Shown here: one piece after another, positions 21,567-26,403 of the stretch
Layout of the letters: every line of letters starts with the position of its first letter
How positions within the stretch are numbered: the first letter of the stretch is position 1
Source: an uncultured Chlamydiae bacterium
GTDB taxonomy: Bacteria; Chlamydiota; Chlamydiia; Chlamydiales; SM23-39
Reading direction: 5' to 3'
Assembly: GCA_903889795.1 (NCBI GenBank)
Contig: CAISYW010000054.1
Coordinates: 1 to 26,403 of the forward strand
Length of the DNA stretch: 26,403 nucleotides
Program-made: the position numbers and the translations under genes
Notes under the pieces: generated by a model
The model's database searches: none
Told to the model about the DNA's origin: nothing
What the model saw: the letters and a program-made list of their open reading frames with translations, nothing else

Positions 21567-22115
21567 CTATTTCGATAGGTCTGTATGAGGCGATTTTCTA
21601 TAGGCAAATGAAAAATAGATGCCTCGGCCGAGGATAAAACCGCTGATTATCGCTGAGATGATCAGATCGGGATAGATCAAAAAAGGGTTTTTTAAACTGG
21701 CGGGATTGACGATGTGGATATAGCTAAAACAATAGCGGAAGAACAGGATCAGCAGAATCGATATTAAAGTGCTTTTCGATCCGGGAACTTTCATGAGCCG
21801 TTTTTTTTTATCCGCCTGTAAGGGAATCTTTCGATATAACCACCACCCGGTAAAACTGCCGATCAGGCAGGAAATAATCCATGTCGACAGGTGGGAGAGA
21901 GAAAGCGAATAGCGTACAAAAATAATAGGAATCGACAAGATTCCAAAGAACATCGGGATCATGAAAAGGCGGTAATACGAGATCACCCGCGGATAAAGCG
22001 CTTTCCAGCCTGCAAAAATGCAGTATAGAAAAATGAGATAGACCCACCACGGCATATTCAAAATAAGGTAGATCGCTTTATCAATAGGATGCTCGAGAAA
22101 GTCCATGATTTGCAT
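21567..22115 (-). CDS. Membrane protein of unknown function, about five TM segments
   Basis: The 182-residue protein has hydrophobic segments near residues 15-38, 48-66, 74-92, 112-132 and 148-168, separated by short charged loops (YRKIPLQADKKKR is the longest). No catalytic motif is visible, and I only recognise a generic small integral membrane protein. Starts at 22115 and 22106 (second Met) are both possible. It precedes the PEBP gene by 37 bases in the same direction and is divergent from the MYG1 gene. Confidence 0.7.
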   Translation of the reverse strand: MQIMDFLEHPIDKAIYLILNMPWWVYLIFLYCIFAGWKALYPRVISYYRLFMIPMFFGILSIPIIFVRYSLSLSHLSTWIISCLIGSFTGWWLYRKIPLQADKKKRLMKVPGSKSTLISILLILFFRYCFSYIHIVNPASLKNPFLIYPDLIISAIISGFILGRGIYFSFAYRKSPHTDLSK

Positions 22116-22187
22116 TTAAGATTAGCGGGAATTTGTTGACAACTGGAATCGGTACGTAGGAAAATCTATTCTTTGAATCGTTGATTG
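22116..22187. promoter_or_regulatory. Divergent intergenic region (membrane protein / MYG1)
   Basis: These 72 bp should carry the promoters of both divergent groups. A consensus TTGACA is present at 22136-22141 on the plus strand, but no good -10 box follows at 16-18 bp, so the exact promoter is uncertain. Confidence 0.3.
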
Positions 22188-23069
22188 ATGATGAATGAAA
22201 ATATCGTTTTACGTAGTTTTGGCGCACATGACGGCACATTTCATGCCGATGAAGTGACTGCTTGTTCGTTGCTGCTTATCTTTAAAAGAATTGATCCGGA
22301 CAAGATTTTTCGTACGCGGGAACCGTCTGTTTTAAATAAATGCGATTATGTTTGCGACGTCGGAGGAGAGTACAATCCTCAAAAACGGCGATTTGATCAT
22401 CATCAAGCCGAATATCAAGGGCCTCTTAGCAGCGCGGGAATGGTTTTGCTCTATTTGAAGGAGCATGGAAGCATTGACCCGGCTCTTTATGACTACTTTA
22501 ACCAAACCCTGGTTATGGGCGTTGACGCTCATGACAACGGCGTTGCGCATTTAGAGATAGGGACCTCTTCATTTTCTCAGGTTGTTTCTAATTTTTTACC
22601 AATTGAATATGAAGTTGATTCCGAAGAGATGACGCGCGCTTTTCGGCTTGCCGTCGATTTTGTTGTGGGCTATTTGGAGAGGCTGCGTCAGCGCTATTTC
22701 TATATCTTGAAATGCAAAGCGATTGTTCGAGAAAAGATGAGCGAAGCCGGATATGTAATGATATTCGATTCGTCGATCCCCTGGATGGAAAACTTTTTCG
22801 ACATGGGCGGCGAAATTCATCCCGCGCAGTTTGTGATCATGCCCACGGGAGTTCATTGGAAGCTGCGAGGAATTCCTCCTAGCATGGCTGATCGGATGAA
22901 GGTGCGGCAGCCGCTTCCTGAGGCGTGGGCGGGCCTTCATGATGAGGATCTGCATAAAGCATCGGGAATTCAAGGCGCCATTTTTTGTCATAAGGGACGT
23001 TTTATTTCGATTTGGCAAACCAAAGAAGATGCGATAAAGGCGCTTCATCTCGCGTTAGAAAGGAAATAG
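22188..23069 (+). CDS. MYG1/UPF0160 family metal-dependent hydrolase
   Basis: The 293-residue protein has the MYG1 signatures: FGAHDGTFHADEVTACSLL near the start, CDVGGEYNPQKRRFDHHQ at about 55-72 and GVDAHDNGV at about 110. These Asp and His residues resemble the metal sites of DHH phosphoesterases. Family members act as nucleases on RNA in eukaryotes; the bacterial role is unclear. The frame opens with TTG 22185, but ATG 22188 or 22191 follows at once. It is separated by 3 bases from the HIT gene, so the two are co-transcribed. Confidence 0.9.
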   Translation: MMNENIVLRSFGAHDGTFHADEVTACSLLLIFKRIDPDKIFRTREPSVLNKCDYVCDVGGEYNPQKRRFDHHQAEYQGPLSSAGMVLLYLKEHGSIDPALYDYFNQTLVMGVDAHDNGVAHLEIGTSSFSQVVSNFLPIEYEVDSEEMTRAFRLAVDFVVGYLERLRQRYFYILKCKAIVREKMSEAGYVMIFDSSIPWMENFFDMGGEIHPAQFVIMPTGVHWKLRGIPPSMADRMKVRQPLPEAWAGLHDEDLHKASGIQGAIFCHKGRFISIWQTKEDAIKALHLALERK

Positions 23070-23072
23070 ATT

Positions 23073-23408
23073 ATGTCGAGTGTTTTTGGCCTCATCATTG
23101 CAGGAAAGCTGCCATGTAAAAAAGTTTATGAGGATGATCAGATTTTGGCGATTGAAGACATTCATCCCATAGCGCCGGTTCATATTCTCATCATGCCTAA
23201 AAAACCGATTCGGGATTTACAGAGTGTGGAAGCCGGTGATTTGCCTTTGATCCAACAGATCGTCGCGGTTGCTCAAAAACTGGCTGTTCAATTCGGGATT
23301 GAAGATGGATATCGTTTAACGACCAACAACGGCACCGGTGCGGGCCAGATCGTTTTTCATCTGCATTTTCATCTGATTGGCGGCAGCGTCCTGGGCAAGA
23401 TCGGTTAA
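23073..23408 (+). CDS. HIT family hydrolase
   Basis: This 111-residue protein has VHILIMPKKPIRDL and the histidine triad HLHFHLIGG (His96, His98, His100), preceded by NNGTGAGQIV. This is the layout of HINT-type enzymes, which hydrolyse nucleoside phosphoramidates. AGGA lies 8 bases before the ATG. In Chlamydia a HIT gene next to a MYG1-type gene is, as I recall, CT385-CT386, which supports a chlamydial origin. Confidence 0.93.
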   Translation: MSSVFGLIIAGKLPCKKVYEDDQILAIEDIHPIAPVHILIMPKKPIRDLQSVEAGDLPLIQQIVAVAQKLAVQFGIEDGYRLTTNNGTGAGQIVFHLHFHLIGGSVLGKIG

Positions 23409-23448
23409 ACCTGTCAAAAAATCTTATGATTATCCATATAGGAATCCT

Positions 23449-25209
23449 ATGAGCGGGATGATCATGCGCCCTTTTTTTACTGTTTTTTCCATTGTTGCCG
23501 TTCCCTATTTATTGTTCGCCGCTCCCGGAATTACTGAAGATGAGGGGATTCGTCGAGTGCAGGCGCATTTACTGATCGAAGATAACGATTCGGCGCTTCA
23601 AGAAGCTCAGGAATTATATGATTCTTTTCCCGGCTCTCAGCCGGTTGGGGTAGCCTATATCGAGGCTCTGTCAGCGAATGGATTTGAGACGGCGGCTTTG
23701 AAAGTATGGAATTTGCTCTCATTGAAAGATCCGGGATTTATGGAAGATCGCCATTTAATGGAGGAACTCTCGTGGGGAGTCTTGCGCAAGGGAGTCGATT
23801 CGAATCAATACGGCATTCGGCTCTCCGCATTGATTGGCGCTTATTTGACGCGCGATGTGCGCGCGGTCAAGATTCTGGTTCGAATGATGCGCGACTCCAA
23901 TGCGGTGATCCGCTCCGTCGCCGTTCAGATGGCCGCAGGGTTTGCTGATGCGCCCTTGAAAGATGAGATCGTTCGTCTGATGTCGGAAGAAAAAATCTGG
24001 TTTGTCCGGTTGGAGTTGATCAAGGCGGCCGGCGCTTTGCGGATGAAAGAGCTGACTCTGAAAATGAAGGAAATCTTATCGACTGAGAAGAATACGTTTG
24101 AAGAGCGTCAACTGGCCATTGAGGCGCTTGTAAAAATTTATGACCAAATTTCCGTTGAAGAAGTTCGAAATCTGGCAAAAAGCAGTCGCGCGGGAATACG
24201 TCAGCTCGCCTGTCAGCTCGTGACTCATTTTATTGTGAAAGATGCTCAAGATATCATTCTCCGGCTTGCCTCGGATTCGAATCCGGATGTCCGAGTCGCA
24301 GCCCTCAATACGATCGGGTTAGTCTATTTGAACAAACCGGTCATTGAGCCAATTAAAGAAATCGTCATCCGATCGTTAGATGATTTACATCCGGCCGTTT
24401 CAATTACGGCTGCTTGGGTTGCTTCTCTGATTGATCCTGCTTTGGGAGAGCCGGTTTTCTTGCGATGGATTGAGTCCGATCTGGCAGAAAATCGACGCCT
24501 TGCCGCAGGAGCTCTCGCGGCGACAGGAGGATGCTGTATCCCTCTGGCAATGCGCGTTCTCGAGATGAGCCATGATCCCTATGTGCAAGTGAATGTTTCT
24601 TTGGGATTAATTGGCCAGAGGATCGAAGTGAAACGATGCTGTGATATTATCTATGATTTTCTGATGAAAGAAAAACGAATGTGGATGTGGGATAATCGCG
24701 TCAATTCGCTTTTCCAGGTTTTGGCGCCAAGCCAAGTTCGTCATATCGATCAAATTCCCAATTATCCCGAGGCGATCGACCAGATGACCCGTTTGAATCT
24801 CGTTTCGCTCATGGCTTTGGTGGATGATCCGCGCGCACAAGATGCTATAAAGAGTTTTTTGCAAAAAAAGAGCTGGGGAATCACCGGCGTGGCGGCCGCC
24901 ATGTTATTAAAAGAGGGTGATCGGGGATCTCTGGATGTGGTTCATAATCTTTTGGAAGATCCTGATCCAAATGTGCGTTTGCAGGCATGTCTGGTGTTGT
25001 CGATGCTCGGGCATGATGAAAATATGGTCTTTGATTTGCAAAAGGCATATGTTCAGGCCGATCATGAACGCAAGCTGCATATTCTCGAAGCCTTGAGCCA
25101 TATCGGCAGCGGCGAATCGCTGCCATTTTTGATAGGAGTGTTAGAAGAACCCTTTCAAGTCCTTCGTGTAGCGGCGGCGGCTTGTATTATCCAATGTATC
25201 AACCGATGA
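23449..25209 (+). CDS. Exported HEAT-repeat protein
   Basis: From ATG 23449 (AGGA 7 bases ahead) the product has 586 residues. The first 26 form a signal peptide (MRPFFTVFSIVAVPYLLFAAPG) and the rest are paired amphipathic helices. HEAT/PBS-lyase-like repeats are clear, for example AVIRSVAVQMAAGFAD, AGIRQLACQLVTHF, PDVRVAALNTIGLVY, PNVRLQACLVLSMLG and QVLRVAAAACIIQ, at roughly 30-residue spacing. Such solenoids are scaffolds for protein binding; this one should work in the periplasm or beyond. No enzyme motif is seen. Its stop overlaps the M24 peptidase start as ATGA. Confidence 0.85.
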   Translation: MSGMIMRPFFTVFSIVAVPYLLFAAPGITEDEGIRRVQAHLLIEDNDSALQEAQELYDSFPGSQPVGVAYIEALSANGFETAALKVWNLLSLKDPGFMEDRHLMEELSWGVLRKGVDSNQYGIRLSALIGAYLTRDVRAVKILVRMMRDSNAVIRSVAVQMAAGFADAPLKDEIVRLMSEEKIWFVRLELIKAAGALRMKELTLKMKEILSTEKNTFEERQLAIEALVKIYDQISVEEVRNLAKSSRAGIRQLACQLVTHFIVKDAQDIILRLASDSNPDVRVAALNTIGLVYLNKPVIEPIKEIVIRSLDDLHPAVSITAAWVASLIDPALGEPVFLRWIESDLAENRRLAAGALAATGGCCIPLAMRVLEMSHDPYVQVNVSLGLIGQRIEVKRCCDIIYDFLMKEKRMWMWDNRVNSLFQVLAPSQVRHIDQIPNYPEAIDQMTRLNLVSLMALVDDPRAQDAIKSFLQKKSWGITGVAAAMLLKEGDRGSLDVVHNLLEDPDPNVRLQACLVLSMLGHDENMVFDLQKAYVQADHERKLHILEALSHIGSGESLPFLIGVLEEPFQVLRVAAAACIIQCINR

Positions 25210-26387
25210 AAAAAATTCAAGATGCTCAATTATATTTGCAAAAGATGAATGCCGATGGCTGGCTGATCTATGATTTTCACGGCAATAACGAATTGGGCCG
25301 CCATTTTTTAGAGATTCCATTGCACATGATCTCTACGAGGCGTTTTTTCTATTGGATTCCGGCTCACGGAGATCCCATTAAACTGGTTCATGCAATTGAA
25401 CCGAATATCCTCGATTCATGCCCGGGAGAAAAGAGGCTGTTTTTATCCTGGCAATCGCTTCGCGATCAACTCAGAAATCTGTTAAAGGGCGCGAAACGAG
25501 TGGCGATGGAATATTCTCCCGACAATATGATTCCGTACGTATCGAGAGTGGATGCCGGAACGGTGGATTTAATCCGCTCGTTTGAAATTGAAGTGGTTAG
25601 CTCCGGTGGTTTTTTGCCTCATTTTACGGCAGTAATCAGCGATGAGCAGGGACAAAGCCACATACGGGCGGGTCGTATACTCGAGCGGATTGTGAGCGAA
25701 GCGTGGATCATGGTTGGCGATCATTTGAAAAGCGGAAAAACCATCACCGATTCAGCTGTGCAGCAAAAACTCATCAGCGATTTTACGAGAGAAAATCTCG
25801 TGTCCGATTCCCCGCCGATCGTAGCGGTGAATTCCCGCTGCGGCGATCCCCATTATGCCAATTCCTCAAAAAATTCGATTGCTATTCGTAAGGGCGACTT
25901 TTTGTTGATCGATATTTGGGCGAAAGAAAACAAGCCAAAATCGATTTACGGAGATATCACTCACGTTGCGGTTGCGGCGGAGCGTCCTACTGAGAAACAA
26001 AAAAAGATCTTCAATATTGTAAGAAGAGCGCAAATTGCTGCAACAGAATTAGTTGTGAATCGATTTGCCCAAAAAAAAGAGTTGTGCGGCTGGGAAGTGG
26101 ACGAGTGTGCGCGTACAGTGATTCGCGAGGCGGGGTATGGAGAGTTTTTTATTCATCGGACGGGGCACAACATTGGAGAGAGCGTGCATGGCAGCGGCGC
26201 CAATATGGATAATCTGGAAATGCACGACGTGAGGCCTGTTTTGCTCTCTACCTGTTTCTCAATAGAGCCCGGAATATATCTACCTGGGGAATTCGGCGTG
26301 CGTCTGGAGTACGATCTCTATGTTCATCAAGACGGTCGTGTGGAGATTGTGGGCGGCGCACAAGATGAGATTGTCTCGATTTTATAA
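25206..26387 (+). CDS. pepP: M24 family metallopeptidase (Xaa-Pro aminopeptidase-like)
   Basis: From ATG 25206, which overlaps the upstream TGA, the protein is 393 residues. It has an N-terminal creatinase-like domain and a pita-bread catalytic domain. All five metal ligands are visible: Asp in LIDIWA, Asp in YGDITHV, His in HRTGHNIGESVHG, Glu in FSIEPGIYL and Glu in VRLEYDLYV. It should remove N-terminal residues ahead of proline using two metal ions; substrate range is inferred from the family, and the symbol is by family only. It closes the rightward run MYG1-HIT-HEAT-peptidase. Confidence 0.88.
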   Translation: MKKIQDAQLYLQKMNADGWLIYDFHGNNELGRHFLEIPLHMISTRRFFYWIPAHGDPIKLVHAIEPNILDSCPGEKRLFLSWQSLRDQLRNLLKGAKRVAMEYSPDNMIPYVSRVDAGTVDLIRSFEIEVVSSGGFLPHFTAVISDEQGQSHIRAGRILERIVSEAWIMVGDHLKSGKTITDSAVQQKLISDFTRENLVSDSPPIVAVNSRCGDPHYANSSKNSIAIRKGDFLLIDIWAKENKPKSIYGDITHVAVAAERPTEKQKKIFNIVRRAQIAATELVVNRFAQKKELCGWEVDECARTVIREAGYGEFFIHRTGHNIGESVHGSGANMDNLEMHDVRPVLLSTCFSIEPGIYLPGEFGVRLEYDLYVHQDGRVEIVGGAQDEIVSIL

Positions 26388-26403
26388 TTTTTTGCTGAGA
26401 TCG

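Noticed and set aside
22136..22164. TTGACA as a full promoter for the MYG1 operon
   Set aside because: No -10 box at suitable spacing; listed only as a possible element.

Overview
The window looks like a piece of a chromosome from an amoeba-associated member of the Chlamydiota (Parachlamydia/Waddlia-like). This rests on gene families and gene grouping read from the translations, not on any search. A DUF1207 envelope protein, a HIT hydrolase next to a MYG1-type hydrolase and a large LOG-like protein (a grouping I recall from Chlamydia CT385-CT387), and an accessory segment of amoeba-pathogen style genes all fit. Another Gram-negative intracellular lineage is not excluded.

Region A (1-3888) is an accessory segment. 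A tight leftward operon holds a truncated small ORF, a nucleotidyltransferase-Nudix fusion, a short protein resembling the tail of aminoglycoside 6-adenylyltransferases, an SDR oxidoreductase and an AAC(6')-like acetyltransferase that runs off the window. On the other strand a DUF1016 gene lacking its nuclease half is joined to a class I methyltransferase. A small HGG-motif protein follows.

Region B (3889-15920) is an integrated genetic element of 11,989 bp. It is bounded by perfect 43-bp direct repeats of the 3' part of a CAT-anticodon tRNA gene and carries its tyrosine integrase next to the intact tRNA. From right to left it holds: integrase; Fic protein; an integrase relic; iteron-like repeats; an AlpA-like regulator, primase-helicase and small-terminase-like protein (a phage-satellite-like replication module); a two-gene cassette of a Cas4-like Fe-S nuclease and a PD-(D/E)XK nuclease with a putative modified-DNA-reading RAMA domain; and, divergent from that cassette, a three-gene restriction-modification-like operon (two methyltransferase subunits and a GIY-YIG nuclease-helicase). 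Paired TGCACC repeats lie inside both ends and are probably integrase arm sites.

Region C (15921-26403) looks like ordinary chromosomal backbone: the 5' part and promoter of the tRNA, an MFS transporter, a DUF1207 protein, a leftward PEBP/LOG-like/membrane-protein group, and a rightward run of MYG1, HIT, exported HEAT-repeat protein and an M24 aminopeptidase.

The best candidate for an undescribed system is the defence block at 4098-10439. A modification methyltransferase operon lies back to back with a nuclease pair whose second member carries a domain predicted to read methylated DNA, all carried on a mobile element that looks like a phage satellite.
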